Origin: Natrinema salsiterrestre
Lineage (GTDB): Archaea; Halobacteriota; Halobacteria; Halobacteriales; Natrialbaceae
Direction: 5' to 3'
NCBI RefSeq assembly: GCF_029502005.1
Contig: NZ_JAMQOT010000004.1
Coordinates: forward strand, 411,097-475,096
DNA: 64,000 nt
The stretch's first letter is position 1, and every line of letters starts with the position of its first letter. Made by a program: the position numbers and the translations under genes. The notes beneath the pieces were generated by a model, which was given only the letters and a program-made list of their open reading frames with translations, was not told the DNA's origin and searched no databases. This document shows, piece after piece, positions 25,822-35,029 of the stretch.

Positions 25822-27237
25822 TCAGTCGTCCTGTCCGAGAATGCCGCGCTCGGTCATCTTCCGCGGGTCGAGCACCTCGTCGGCCTCCTCCTCGGTGAGA
25901 TACCCCTTCTCGAGGACGACCTCGCGAACGGTCTTGTCCTCCTTGAGCGCGGTCTTGGCGACCTCGCTGGCCTTGTCGTAGCCGATGTGGACGTTCAGCG
26001 AGGTGGCCATCGCCATCGACTGCTCGACTCGGTCCTCGCAGTAGGCCTCGTTAGCCTCGAGTTTCCGGACGAAGCGGTCGCCGAAGACCTGACTCGCGTT
26101 CGAGATGAGTTCGGCGGACTCGAGGAAGTTGTGTGCCAGCACGGGCTTGTAGAGGTTGAGGTCGATCTGGCCCTCGGCGGCCCCGGCGGAGACGGCGGCG
26201 TCGTTGCCGACGACCTGCTTGTGGACCTGATTGACTGCCTCGGCGACGACCGGGTTGATTTTCCCGGGCATGATCGACGAGCCGGGCTGGTTCTCGGGCT
26301 GTTCGATCTCGCCGAGTCCGTTCCGGGGACCGGAAGCGAGCAGTCGGAGGTCGTTCGCGATCTTGTTCAGCGAGCCGGCGACGGTCCGGAGCGCGCCGTG
26401 GGCCTCGCTCATCGCGTCGTGGGCGGCCTGGGCCTCGAAGTGGTTGTCGGCCTCGCGGAACTGGACGCCGGTCTCCTTCGTGATGTATTCGGCCGCGCGG
26501 CCGGGGAACTCCTCGTGAGTGTTGAGACCGGTCCCGGTCGCGGTGCCGCCGAGCGCGAGCTCGCCGAGATGGTCGCGAACCCCATCGACGCGGGCCAGTC
26601 CCTTCTCGACCTGCGTCCGATAGCCCGAAAACTCCTGTCCGAGCGTGACCGGCGTCGCGTCTTGCAGGTGCGTGCGACCGGTCTTGACGACGTCGTCGAA
26701 CTCCGCTTCTTTCTCCTCGAGCGCCTCGCGGAGGGTATCGAGCGCCGGGATGACGTCCTTCTCGACGGCCTCGAGGGAGGCTATGTGCATCGCAGTCGGA
26801 ATGACGTCGTTGCTCGACTGGCCGTAGTTGACGTGGTCGTTGGGGTGGACGACGCGGTCGCCGATCTCGCTGCCCATGAGCTCGGCGGCGCGGTTGGCGA
26901 TGACCTCGTTGGCGTTCATGTTCGAGGAGGTCCCGGAGCCGGTCTGGAAGACGTCGACCGGGAACTGGTCGTCGTGTTCGCCGGCGATGACCTCGTCGGC
27001 GGCCTCGATGATCGCCTCGGCGACGTCGTCGTCGACCAGGCCGAGGTCGCGATTGGCCTGTGCGGCGGCCTTCTTGACGACGCCCAGCCCCCGGACGAAC
27101 CGGCGACTGAACGTGATCCCCGAGATGGGGAAGTTCTGAATGGCACGTTGGGTCTGTGCGCCCCAGTAGGCGTCCGCTGGCACCTGCATCTCGCCGAGGC
27201 TGTCCTCCTCGAGTCGGTAGTCGTCTCCGTCTGCCAT
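25822..27237 (-). CDS. fumC: Fumarate hydratase, class II
   Basis: A 471-residue enzyme of the fumarase/aspartase superfamily. It converts fumarate to L-malate in the citric acid cycle. Signature GSSIMPGKINP lies at about residue 312, and the early GTSSNMNANEVIANRA and HPNDHVNYGQSSND stretches match class II fumarases. The loop has the Ser needed as catalytic base (SSIMPGK). The protein is full length for the class. The start at 27237 is chosen because the upstream extension to 27345 is Arg-rich and the family begins near DDYRLEEDSLGEMQVP. The gene stands alone; cytosolic homotetramer is expected. Confidence 0.96.
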   Translation of the reverse strand: MADGDDYRLEEDSLGEMQVPADAYWGAQTQRAIQNFPISGITFSRRFVRGLGVVKKAAAQANRDLGLVDDDVAEAIIEAADEVIAGEHDDQFPVDVFQTGSGTSSNMNANEVIANRAAELMGSEIGDRVVHPNDHVNYGQSSNDVIPTAMHIASLEAVEKDVIPALDTLREALEEKEAEFDDVVKTGRTHLQDATPVTLGQEFSGYRTQVEKGLARVDGVRDHLGELALGGTATGTGLNTHEEFPGRAAEYITKETGVQFREADNHFEAQAAHDAMSEAHGALRTVAGSLNKIANDLRLLASGPRNGLGEIEQPENQPGSSIMPGKINPVVAEAVNQVHKQVVGNDAAVSAGAAEGQIDLNLYKPVLAHNFLESAELISNASQVFGDRFVRKLEANEAYCEDRVEQSMAMATSLNVHIGYDKASEVAKTALKEDKTVREVVLEKGYLTEEEADEVLDPRKMTERGILGQDD

Positions 27238-27389
27238 ACGCGGAGCCTCGGCTCCAGTCAGGTAAAATCCACCGAAAGGCCGAGATAGTCCGCTCGAGCG
27301 CTCGCGGAGCACCGACCGGAGCCGCGTTCGCCTCGTTCCGCGCACGTCCCGAGCGGACTCGAGGTCGAGGACCGGCTATCGTGCGGGCG

Positions 27390-27893
27390 TCAGTCGTCGA
27401 CGGGGACCGTGAGTACGGGAACCGAGGCGGTTCGGCGGACCCGATCGGTGACGCTCGTCCGAGAGAAGTACCGGCGGAGACCGGTCCGGGTCGGTTCGCC
27501 CATGACGATGAGGTCGATGCCGTTGTGCGCCGCGTACCGAACGATTTCTCGGGCCGGGTCGCCGTATCGGAGTCGCTTCGAGATCGGAACGCCGGGTTCG
27601 GTCGCCGCGTGGTCGACAGCATCCAGGGCCGCTTCGGCGCGTTCCTCCCGTCGCTCGACGACCACGTCCCACTGATCGACGGACGCGTTCATCCGAACGA
27701 TCGATAGCGCATCGACTCGCGCGTCGTGACGGGCGGCCTCCGCGACGGCGACCGCACCGACCGCGTCGTCCGACTCGCCGTCGATCGCGACGAGGACGCG
27801 GTCGAAGCCCGTCAGGTGGGTCGTCGTTTCGGTACCGGCGTCGTGAGAGCCGACCGCCTCCGGTTCGTCCGTCCCTCTCGACTTCGTTGCCAT
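27390..27893 (-). CDS. Universal stress protein (UspA)
   Basis: A 167-residue UspA-fold protein with a 30-residue N-terminal extension before FDRVLVAIDGES. The C-terminal ATP-binding loop is G-x2-x-R-x-GLRRYFSRTSVTDRV, with the final strand VPVLTVPV. A TATA-like ccatataattg lies about 27 nt upstream of the start on the minus strand, so a leaderless transcript is likely. Function: stress-response module with no known target. It sits between fumC and the BolA/NifU pair, all on the minus strand, but with gaps above 140 nt. Confidence 0.88.
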   Translation of the reverse strand: MATKSRGTDEPEAVGSHDAGTETTTHLTGFDRVLVAIDGESDDAVGAVAVAEAARHDARVDALSIVRMNASVDQWDVVVERREERAEAALDAVDHAATEPGVPISKRLRYGDPAREIVRYAAHNGIDLIVMGEPTRTGLRRYFSRTSVTDRVRRTASVPVLTVPVDD

Positions 27894-28042
27894 TACGTCA
27901 CCGTACTGGGCACGGAACCATATAATTGTCCAGAAAATAATTCACATCGGAGGATGTTTTCAATACTCGAACGCGTATCGACCCGTGAATCCGTTTCACG
28001 GGGTGAAAGGAGCCGCCGATCGCGGAGAACCGATCGCTCCGA

Positions 28043-28300
28043 CTATTCGGCCTCGAGGTCGTCGTACTCGTCGGGCGTGTACGTCGACAGTTCGAGGGCG
28101 TGGATGTCGGTCGTCATGTGGTCGCCGAGCGCGTCGTAGACTTTCTGGTGTTGTTGCACCAGCGGCAGGTCCTCGAAAACCGGCGAGACGACCGTTGCGG
28201 CGAGGTGGTCCTCGTCGTGTTCGTCGCGCGCGTGCGTGACCGTCGCCTCCGCGTTCTCGAGATTCGATTCGATGATGTCCTCGACGTCGACTGGCTTCAT
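28043..28300 (-). CDS. BolA-family protein
   Basis: An 85-residue BolA domain protein. The sequence begins MKPVDVEDIIESNLENAEATV and carries the BolA core F-x5-LVQQHQKVYDALGDHM, with the conserved HQ and final HAL segment. BolA-type proteins work with monothiol glutaredoxins in iron-sulfur and redox control, and they have a class II KH-like fold that can bind nucleic acids. Here it lies 69 nt from a NifU-like Fe-S carrier on the same strand, which supports a role in iron-sulfur cluster handling. The start at 28300 is chosen over 28327, whose extra residues precede the family start. No glutaredoxin gene is in the window. Confidence 0.85.
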   Translation of the reverse strand: MKPVDVEDIIESNLENAEATVTHARDEHDEDHLAATVVSPVFEDLPLVQQHQKVYDALGDHMTTDIHALELSTYTPDEYDDLEAE

Positions 28301-28369
28301 ACTGAGAAACTGAGCCGCTCGCGGCAAAAGGGCCGCGGTCCCGGCCAGTCAGACGGAGCTCCGCGCGGC

Positions 28370-28696
28370 TCAGAAGGGGACGTCGGAGGGAACGTCGCGG
28401 CCCGACGAGTTCCCGTCGCCCAGCCCGTCGAACCCGGTGGTGACGGAGACGCGATCGACGGCGTCGATGTCGGACGGGAGCCGCCGCTGGATCGCCTGCG
28501 TCGTCATCGGACTGACCCCGCAACCGCTACAGGCCCCGGTGAGGTTGATCGAGACGCGACGCTCCTCGAGATCGACCTCGGTGATCGAGAACTCGCCGCC
28601 GTGACCTTCGATCTGCGGGAAGTTCCGTTTGAGGAACAGCGACACGTCTTCGCGGACGGCATCCTCGGGGGACTGCTCCGTTTCGGACTCGCTCAT
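28370..28696 (-). CDS. NifU C-terminal-domain (Nfu) Fe-S carrier
   Basis: A 108-residue protein with a single NifU-like domain. The CxxC motif in GACSGCGVSPMTTQ is the cluster-binding site, preceded by the family's conserved GG(E/D) segment (GHGGEFSITEVDL). Proteins of this type hold a 4Fe-4S cluster between two monomers and pass it to target enzymes. The tail (SSGRDVPSDVPF) is short and disordered. It is upstream of the BolA gene in the same direction. A TATA-like tatatactg lies about 20-25 nt upstream of the ATG at 28696, which supports this start over the longer one at 28759. Cytosolic. Confidence 0.88.
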   Translation of the reverse strand: MSESETEQSPEDAVREDVSLFLKRNFPQIEGHGGEFSITEVDLEERRVSINLTGACSGCGVSPMTTQAIQRRLPSDIDAVDRVSVTTGFDGLGDGNSSGRDVPSDVPF

Positions 28697-28833
28697 GGGT
28701 GAGACGAGGAACTGAAGCGGTATATACTGTCGGGCGAATCGGTTCTCGCCTCGAGGCACCCGCCGATCACTGCTCCGGGCGACCGCGGCAGAAATAGCGC
28801 GATTTTATGTCGACTCGAGACCCGGGGTGGGAT

Positions 28834-29346
28834 ATGTCACTGGCAGCCGAGACGCGCCGCGCGGTCGAACGCCACCCGTTTCTGCTGACTGCCCTCCGGG
28901 CAGATATCGTCAACTACAGCGCCGCCGCCCGCTTTCTCGAGGTCGACGGCGAACCAGACGCGATCGCGACGGCACTGCGACGGTACGCCGACGAGGTGCC
29001 GAACTACGAGACGGACGCTCGCGACGTTCGTGTCCGAATGGAAAGCGGAATCGGACCGCTCGAGGGCACCGACGGGGAAACGGACGCGCTCGTGACCGTC
29101 GGCGGCGCAGCGTTCGGCCCCTGTAGCGGTGATCAGACGGCGATCGTCGCAACGGGCGACGTCGATACGGATGCGCTCGCCGGTGTGCTCGCACGGCTCT
29201 CGACCGAGGCGATTTCGGCCGAGGCGGCAGGCGTGACCGACGGAACGATGGTACTCGTGGTCGACCGACTCGAGGGTGCGAACGCGCTTCGCGCGGTCGA
29301 GGACGCGCTCGAGCGAGTGCGCATTCTGCCGACGAGAAATGCGTGA
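28834..29346 (+). CDS. Haloarchaeal conserved protein, ACT-like C-terminus
   Basis: A 170-residue acidic protein. Residues 1-60 form an HTH-like part (LAAETRRAVERHPFLLTALRAD, then IVNYSAAARFLEVDG) and residues 65-170 a beta-alpha region with EGTDGETDALVTVGG and GTMVLVVDRLEGANALRAVEDALERV, which is reminiscent of ACT or small ligand-binding domains. A regulator with HTH plus sensor domain is a reasonable reading. I do not recognise a named function. The ATG at 28834 is chosen over 28807 because a TATA-like element (cgattttatg) is about 30 nt before it. The gene diverges from the NifU-like gene. Confidence 0.65.
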   Translation: MSLAAETRRAVERHPFLLTALRADIVNYSAAARFLEVDGEPDAIATALRRYADEVPNYETDARDVRVRMESGIGPLEGTDGETDALVTVGGAAFGPCSGDQTAIVATGDVDTDALAGVLARLSTEAISAEAAGVTDGTMVLVVDRLEGANALRAVEDALERVRILPTRNA

Positions 29347-29400
29347 AAGCCGACCATAGATCGCTCGTAACCGGACCCTCGGATAGTCAGTTTCGGAGGG

Positions 29401-29808
29401 TTATTCCGCACTGCTATCGTACGCGTCGCTGAAATCCCACTCGCGGCGGAGGAGTTCTTCAACTCCGTGTTCGAGGATGACTTCGCCGAGGATCGTCGCT
29501 CTGTAGTACGTATACAGTCCCTCGCTGTCCCGTTCCGTTCGGACGCGCTTCTCGACGAGTCCGACATCCCGGAGTTTACTGAGATGGTAGTGGAGGGTGC
29601 TGTCGTCGACGTCCATCACCGAATCGAGTTCCGTGGGGGTCAGTTCGTCCGTCCGAGAGAGTCGGTACACGATTTCGAATCGGGTCCGGTTCCCGATCGC
29701 AGCCTGCATCTCGAGATATTCGTCGAGGGAGAGGACACTCTGCTCAGGGAGGAGATCGTCCGGGTCGTCCGGAATATCGTCGCCGACTTGTGCGCGGTTC
29801 GACCCCAT
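29401..29808 (-). CDS. ArsR-like winged-helix regulator
   Basis: A 135-residue transcription factor of the winged-helix type. The N-terminal part is acidic (DDIPDDPDDLLPEQS). The core runs LDEYLEMQAAIGNRTRFEIVYRLSRTDELTPTELDSVM (helices 1-3), then DSTLHYHLSKLRDVGLVEKRV, the recognition helix and wing, and DSEGLYTYYRATILG. This is the standard haloarchaeal HTH_20/ArsR form, without the metal-binding Cys of classical ArsR, so a metal response is not implied. Its targets are unknown. It is divergent from the small ORF at 29946, with a TATA-rich stretch (tctttatattctattc) between them near 29870-29890. Confidence 0.85.
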   Translation of the reverse strand: MGSNRAQVGDDIPDDPDDLLPEQSVLSLDEYLEMQAAIGNRTRFEIVYRLSRTDELTPTELDSVMDVDDSTLHYHLSKLRDVGLVEKRVRTERDSEGLYTYYRATILGEVILEHGVEELLRREWDFSDAYDSSAE

Positions 29809-29945
29809 AGTATCGGAGACTACGCTTCCCGATTTCTTAGTCCTTGTTCGGCCAACATCTGCTGAAAATGCCCTTCTTTATATTCTATTCACGATTCCAC
29901 AGATGGTCGAGGGATAGCTAGTGATCTGGACCGTCGTACGAACCC

Positions 29946-30062
29946 GTGGAACTTCGCATCGAGACGTACGAGACCGAAACGGAACTCGTCGATATCGTGC
30001 GACGGTTCGTCGTCACGACGATGAATCGCGAACGATTCGGTGATCTCGAGACGCTCGACTGA
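29946..30062 (+). CDS. Possible small protein (38 residues)
   Basis: A short frame from a GTG start: MELRIETYETETELV, DIVRRFVVTTMNRERF, GDLETLD. The layout of a strand followed by a long amphipathic helix and an acidic end, with high-GC acidic codon use, looks like real protein. No family is recognised. It is divergent from the winged-helix regulator gene and 110 nt upstream of the MscS-like gene. Confidence 0.35.
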   Translation: MELRIETYETETELVDIVRRFVVTTMNRERFGDLETLD

Positions 30063-30171
30063 GTACCAGTCTCGATACTGTAATTCCGCCAGTCTATCTG
30101 TCTAGAGAGTAGTTCAGTACGGACAGTCAGCCGAGCACAACTGATTTGTGGCTCATGGCGAACGATACCGT

Positions 30172-30765
30172 ATGCTGATTCAGGCCGTCTCGGAACCCAC
30201 GGACGAGCCGGTTCCCAGTGCGATCCTCTCCGAACTGATCGACGACACGATCACGGCGTTACCGAAGGTCATCTCGGGCGTTCTCTTCCTGGTGGTCGCC
30301 TACCTCCTGATCAAGGTCGCGCTGTGGGTCACCCGGTCCGTCCTCGAGCGAATGCATCCCGACGAGCAGCGGCTCATCGTGGATCTCTCCGTGACGATCG
30401 TGGGCGTGTTCCTCTGGTTCGGCGCCGCGCTCGCCTTCCTGAAGATCGTCGGCCTGGGTGACGTCGCGGCCAGTTTGGGGACGGCCGGCGGGTTCATCGG
30501 ATTGGGCGTGGCGTTCGCGCTCAAGGAGATGATCGCCGATACGGTCGCGGGCATCTACCTGCTCCGCGATCCCGACTTCGAGGTCGGCGACACCGTCAAT
30601 ACGGCCTCGGTCACGGGAACGGTCGCGCAGATCGACCTCCGGAAGACGCGAATCCGGGCCGACGACGGGACGCTGGTCGTCCTCGCGAACCGCGACGTCG
30701 AGAAGAAGTGGACGAACGAATCGAGCGCCGCGAGCGGATCACGGGTCGAAGCACCCGCCGAGTAG
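30172..30765 (+). CDS. Small mechanosensitive-channel (MscS) family protein
   Basis: A 197-residue membrane protein with the MscS core. Three hydrophobic segments are visible (about 32-50, 70-92 and 97-120). The third matches the pore helix pattern GDVAASLGTAGGFIGLGVAFALKEMIADTVAGIYLL, rich in Gly and Ala. The cytosolic beta domain follows: FEVGDTVNTASVTGTVAQIDLRKTRIR and LVVLANRDVEKKW, the strand pattern of MscS. The C-terminal alpha/beta domain of full MscS is absent, as in short family members. It would relieve turgor under hypo-osmotic shock. The ATG at 30172 is preferred to 30148. It is upstream of cysS on the same strand. Confidence 0.85.
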   Translation: MLIQAVSEPTDEPVPSAILSELIDDTITALPKVISGVLFLVVAYLLIKVALWVTRSVLERMHPDEQRLIVDLSVTIVGVFLWFGAALAFLKIVGLGDVAASLGTAGGFIGLGVAFALKEMIADTVAGIYLLRDPDFEVGDTVNTASVTGTVAQIDLRKTRIRADDGTLVVLANRDVEKKWTNESSAASGSRVEAPAE

Positions 30766-30902
30766 CCGGCTTCGACAGTGTCGAATCCTCGAGACGAGCC
30801 GACGATGCGGCCCCCGTCTCGTGGGAATCGGTTTGCGCTCGAGAACGGGCGGCGCAGGGGAGCATCACACGGTTTAACTTTCGGCCGGGGGAAGTGTCGG
30901 TA

Positions 30903-32417
30903 ATGACCCTGCACGTGACGAACACGTTGACGGGCGAAAAAGAGCCGTTCGAGCCACAGGATCCCGAGAACGTTCTCCTCTACTACTGTGGCCTGACGGT
31001 CTCGGATCCGCCACACCTGGGCCACGCGCGGTCGTGGGTCCACGTCGACGTCATGCACCGCTGGCTCGAGCACCTCTCGTACGACGTGCGTCACGTCGAG
31101 AACTTCACCGACGTCAACGAGAAGATCGTCGCCCGCGTCGGCGAGGACGACCTCGGCGAGAGCGAGGGCGACGTCGCGGAGACCTACATCCAGCGGACGA
31201 TCGACGACATGCGTTCGCTGAACCTCTTGCGCGCGGAGGTCTATCCGCGAGTGTCCGAACACGTCCCCGAGATCATCGACCTCGTCGAGACGCTGATCGA
31301 GAAGGGCTACGCCTACGAGTCGAACGGGTCGGTCTACTTCGACGTGAGCAGTTTCGACGGGTACGGCAAGCTCTCGAACCAGGAACTCGACGAGATCGAG
31401 TCTCAGGGCGATCCCGACGAGCGCACCGAGAAGCGGAACCCGGCGGACTTCGCGCTCTGGAAGGCCGGCGGCGTCGATCCCGACGCGGTCGCGGAACACC
31501 GCCACGAGGGCGTCGACCACGGCGGCGACCCGCCCGAGGGACTGACCTGGGAGTCGCCGTGGAGCGAGGGGCGACCGGGCTGGCACATCGAGTGCTCGGC
31601 GATGAGCATGACCCACCTCGACGAGACCTTAGATATCCACGTCGGCGGGCGCGATCTGGTCTTCCCCCACCACGAAAACGAGATCGCACAGTCCGAAGCC
31701 GCGACGGACCAGCAGTTCGCGAACTACTGGCTCCACTGCGAACTGTTCCAGATGGACGAGGAGAAGATGTCCTCGAGCCTGGGCAACTTCGTCACGGTCG
31801 ACGAGGCGATCGATCGCTGGGGGACGAACGTCATGCGGACGTTCCTGACCGCCGGCTCCTACAACAGCAAACAGCTCTACTCCGACGAGACGATCGCCGA
31901 GGCCCGGGAGCGGTGGGAGCAACTCGAGCGCGGCTACGAGGCGGCCGTCGAGGTACTCGACTCGCCGGCGGCCAGTTCGAAAGTCGCGGACGAGTCGCTC
32001 CGCGACGAGGTCGACGCCGCGCGCGAGGCGTTCGCGACCGCGATGAACGACGACTTCAACACGCGGGAAGCGCAGTCCGCGCTGCTATCGGTCGCGACGG
32101 CGATCAATCGACATCTCGAGGAGAGCAGCGCTGACGGTGACGAAGGTGCAGGCTACGATTACCGCGGGCTCCGGCAGGCCGTCGAGACCCTCGAGGAACT
32201 GGGCCGTATCCTCGGCCTCTCCTTTACCGGCGAGACGACGGGCTCCGCGGAGCTCGCCGGCGACGTCGTCGACCTCGTGCTCGACGTCCGCGAGCAAGAG
32301 CGCGAGGCCGGCAACTACGAGCGCGCCGACGAGTTGCGCGACGAACTCGAGGCGCTCGGGATCGAAGTGCAGGACACGGACGACGGCTCGACGTATCGAC
32401 TGCCGTCCGGGGAGTAA
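30903..32417 (+). CDS. cysS: Cysteinyl-tRNA synthetase
   Basis: A 504-residue class I aminoacyl-tRNA synthetase that charges tRNA-Cys. The HIGH motif is HLGH in [12 protein letters not shown] (about residue 40) and the KMSKS-like motif is KMSSSLGNF (about 280). Zinc ligands expected for CysS fit: C28 in YYCGL, C in HIECSAMS, H in [15 protein letters not shown]. The C-terminal part has the DALR-like anticodon-binding helices ([18 protein letters not shown]). Length is normal. The start is set at ATG 30903, the first residue before the family start LHVTNTL; an upstream extension to 30708 is a shadow. Cytosolic monomer. Confidence 0.97.
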   Translation: MTLHVTNTLTGEKEPFEPQDPENVLLYYCGLTVSDPPHLGHARSWVHVDVMHRWLEHLSYDVRHVENFTDVNEKIVARVGEDDLGESEGDVAETYIQRTIDDMRSLNLLRAEVYPRVSEHVPEIIDLVETLIEKGYAYESNGSVYFDVSSFDGYGKLSNQELDEIESQGDPDERTEKRNPADFALWKAGGVDPDAVAEHRHEGVDHGGDPPEGLTWESPWSEGRPGWHIECSAMSMTHLDETLDIHVGGRDLVFPHHENEIAQSEAATDQQFANYWLHCELFQMDEEKMSSSLGNFVTVDEAIDRWGTNVMRTFLTAGSYNSKQLYSDETIAEARERWEQLERGYEAAVEVLDSPAASSKVADESLRDEVDAAREAFATAMNDDFNTREAQSALLSVATAINRHLEESSADGDEGAGYDYRGLRQAVETLEELGRILGLSFTGETTGSAELAGDVVDLVLDVREQEREAGNYERADELRDELEALGIEVQDTDDGSTYRLPSGE

Positions 32418-32485
32418 TCGGCGGTTCGATCGGACAGTTCTCACGGATCAGGTCTGACGACACGCCTCAAGTACGTCGAAACCCT

Positions 32486-33625
32486 ATGGGCGGTATGAGT
32501 GGGACAGGCTCGGTTGCCGCTGCCGGCTTCGATGCCCTGCCGGCACGCGTCGCCATTCTCGACGCCGACGGGGAAATCGTCTACACGAACGAGTCGTGGG
32601 ACTCCTTCGGCGTCGATCAGGGGCTGGCCGAGGGGGCCGGCGGGGTCGGTAACAACTACCTCGCGGTCTGCGACGCCAGCGACGACGCGAACGCGACCGA
32701 GGCGGCACGCGGGATCCGGGCGGTCATGAGCGGCGACTGTCCGGAATTCTCCCTCGAGTATCCCTGCCACACGCCCGAGGAGGACGGCTGGTTCATGCTG
32801 CAGGTGAAACCCTACGAGCTCGATGGAGAGCGATTCGTACTGACGATGCACGTCGACATCACGGATCGGCGACTGCTCGAGCAACGGACCGCCGAACAGG
32901 CCGAGCGAATGGAATCGTTCGCGAAGTTGCTCTCACACGACCTTCGAAATCCGTTATCGGTCGCGCTGGCCCACGCCGAGATGCTCGAGTTGGACGACGA
33001 GATCGATCTCGAGGCAGAGGGGAGCGATCGGAGTCCGCTGCGGTCGTCGCTCGAGCGAATGGAAGCGATCATCGACGACGCACTGGCGCTGGTCACGATC
33101 GAGACCGTAGAGGAGACGGAACTCGTGTCGCTCGAGCGCGCAGTCGAAACGGCGTGGGCGAACGTCTCGACGGGATCTGCGAGCATCGCGGTCGTCGACG
33201 ACGTTGCGATCCGCGCGAGCGTCTCGCTGGTGAGCCATCTCTTCGAAAATCTGTTCCGAAACGCTGTGGAACACGGTGGTGACGGCGTACGGATCGAGAT
33301 CGGCGCACTCGAGAGGGACGCCGAAATCGATGAGGCTGGTGATCCGGCAGTTGGCGGCACCGACCTCGAGGGGACAGCCGCGGACTGGACGGCCGATTCG
33401 GCCGCGTTCGATGGATTCTACGTCGAAGACGACGGCCCGGGGATTCCGGCCGACCTGCGCGAGCAGGTGTTCGAATCGGGCTACTCGAGCGACGACAGGT
33501 CGGGCTTTGGCCTCGCGATCGTCGCGGAAGTCGCTGACGCACACGGCTGGTCGGTTTCGGTGACGACGGGTCGCGACGGCGGTGCCAGATTCGAGGTCAG
33601 AGACGTCTCGGTCGTCGAACTATAG
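32486..33625 (+). CDS. PAS-domain sensor histidine kinase
   Basis: A 379-residue cytosolic sensor kinase. Residues 10-125 form a PAS domain (RVAILDADGEIVYTNESWDSF, and MLQVKPYELDGERFVL near its end). HisKA follows with the phospho-acceptor His in LLSHDLRNPLSVALAHAEML (about residue 155). The ATPase domain has the N-box NLFRNAVEHGG, the G1 box DDGPGIP and the G2-like SGFGLAIV. No receiver domain is in the same protein and no response regulator is adjacent, so it is an orphan kinase; its partner is elsewhere. Between the N and G1 boxes there is an extra loop of about 50 acidic residues. An alternative start lies at 32495. Confidence 0.9.
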   Translation: MGGMSGTGSVAAAGFDALPARVAILDADGEIVYTNESWDSFGVDQGLAEGAGGVGNNYLAVCDASDDANATEAARGIRAVMSGDCPEFSLEYPCHTPEEDGWFMLQVKPYELDGERFVLTMHVDITDRRLLEQRTAEQAERMESFAKLLSHDLRNPLSVALAHAEMLELDDEIDLEAEGSDRSPLRSSLERMEAIIDDALALVTIETVEETELVSLERAVETAWANVSTGSASIAVVDDVAIRASVSLVSHLFENLFRNAVEHGGDGVRIEIGALERDAEIDEAGDPAVGGTDLEGTAADWTADSAAFDGFYVEDDGPGIPADLREQVFESGYSSDDRSGFGLAIVAEVADAHGWSVSVTTGRDGGARFEVRDVSVVEL

Positions 33626-33851
33626 ACGGTTCGAGCGGCCACACAAACGGTGATCGGGAAGGAGAGACCGCTCCGCGATAATCACTTCGTCGCCCGCCGG
33701 ACCACGGGTGCTTGGAGATGATGGCTCCGTCTCTCGAGCACTGCCACGAGCTCGTCACAGACGATTCGGGCTGTGATGGGGGACTCGAAACGGGAGGTCT
33801 GTAGCCGGATTTGCTACGCTGTGCCGGCGTCAGTAGTGGCGGCTCCCGCAG

Positions 33852-34922
33852 TCAGAGGCCGATCGCAGTCGCGATCGAGAGCCCGCTCGCGAGGGCACCA
33901 AGCAGGTAGCCGCCGATCGCGCCGCCGTTGAGAAGCGGTAGTCCAGCGTGGGCTCGTCCCTCGAGGACCATGTACATGAGCACGAGCAGCCCGGCGATCG
34001 TTCCGAGCGAGGCCCCGAGCGCCGGGAGGTTGAGCGCGATACCGGGAACCGCGAGCACGCCGACGTCGAGGAAGGCGGCCGCGCTGGCCACCAGAATCGT
34101 CGGAATGACCGCGTCGCCGAGGCCGATGAACAGCGCATCGCGATCGAGCGCGCCGGCGTCAGTCTCGGAGTCTTTCTCAGGGGCCTCGTCCGCGTCGACG
34201 GCACTGGCCTCCGGTTGCGCATCGCTGACCGTCCCGCCGTCGGCCGCTTCGGTGTCGGCCTCGGTCCCGGCGCTACCGTCCTCGAGAGCGTCGTCGGTGC
34301 TACCGGCCGCGAGGTAGGAGTAGGAGAGGGTCATCGGGACGACGAGGACGACCGGTATCTTGAGGTCCATCACGCCCTCGGCGAGGTCCAGCATGTGTTC
34401 GGTGCCGTAGACGCTGATGGCGTCGTAGACCGCGAGCACCGAGAGCAACACGAGGGCGGGGAGCAGGCCGAAACTGATCCCGAACAGGGCGGCGGCACCG
34501 GCGCCCATCACGACCCCCGCACCGTCGATGACGTACCACTCGGGATACCACAGTAGCGCCGCGCCGACGGCCAGCGAGGCGACGATCGCGAGGGCGCTCG
34601 CGACGCCGTCGGACACGAACGGCGCGACGACCGCCGGGACGAGTTCGGCGAAGACGTACCACGAGATCATCACGCTGACCCCGACGAGCAAGAGTCGAAT
34701 GAGCCAGTCGAGATCGTATCTGAACGCTGCGAGCATGAGCCCGGTCGCGACGAGCATGACGCCGACGTAGAGGATACTGTTGATCGGATTCTCGGGATCG
34801 TCGACGGCCTGCCGGCCCGACTCGGTGAACGGCTCGAGCAGCGCGAGCGCACCGAGTTGAATGCCGAGAAACAGCAGTACCGTCGTCCCGACGGCAGCGA
34901 GGATCCGGGTCCGGTCGTTCAT
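33852..34922 (-). CDS. Presenilin-like intramembrane aspartyl protease
   Basis: A 356-residue membrane protein of the presenilin/signal peptide peptidase type (family A22). About nine hydrophobic segments are seen. Catalytic Asp 1 lies in the YD motif within VYDAISVYGTEHM; Asp 2 lies in GLGD of FIGLGDAVIPTIL. Between them is an acidic loop of about 75 residues (alternating Asp, Glu, Ser, Thr, Ala), not common in bacterial or archaeal homologues with known structure. The third motif, usually PAL, is PLL here (GLPLLNGGAIGG). The family cuts transmembrane helices. It is the third gene of a minus-strand cluster after srp19 and gar1, with 107 nt before it. The start at 34922 is chosen as it precedes a hydrophobic segment. 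Confidence 0.9.
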   Translation of the reverse strand: MNDRTRILAAVGTTVLLFLGIQLGALALLEPFTESGRQAVDDPENPINSILYVGVMLVATGLMLAAFRYDLDWLIRLLLVGVSVMISWYVFAELVPAVVAPFVSDGVASALAIVASLAVGAALLWYPEWYVIDGAGVVMGAGAAALFGISFGLLPALVLLSVLAVYDAISVYGTEHMLDLAEGVMDLKIPVVLVVPMTLSYSYLAAGSTDDALEDGSAGTEADTEAADGGTVSDAQPEASAVDADEAPEKDSETDAGALDRDALFIGLGDAVIPTILVASAAAFLDVGVLAVPGIALNLPALGASLGTIAGLLVLMYMVLEGRAHAGLPLLNGGAIGGYLLGALASGLSIATAIGL

Positions 34923-35029
34923 GGCGCGGCGTTGGCACCCCGCTCGTATTGGTTTTTCCACTCCGGATTCGCGACGAAGACGTGCGAAATTCGGGGCAGA
35001 AGCGGTGAGGTGTCCGACCGATAGTACCG

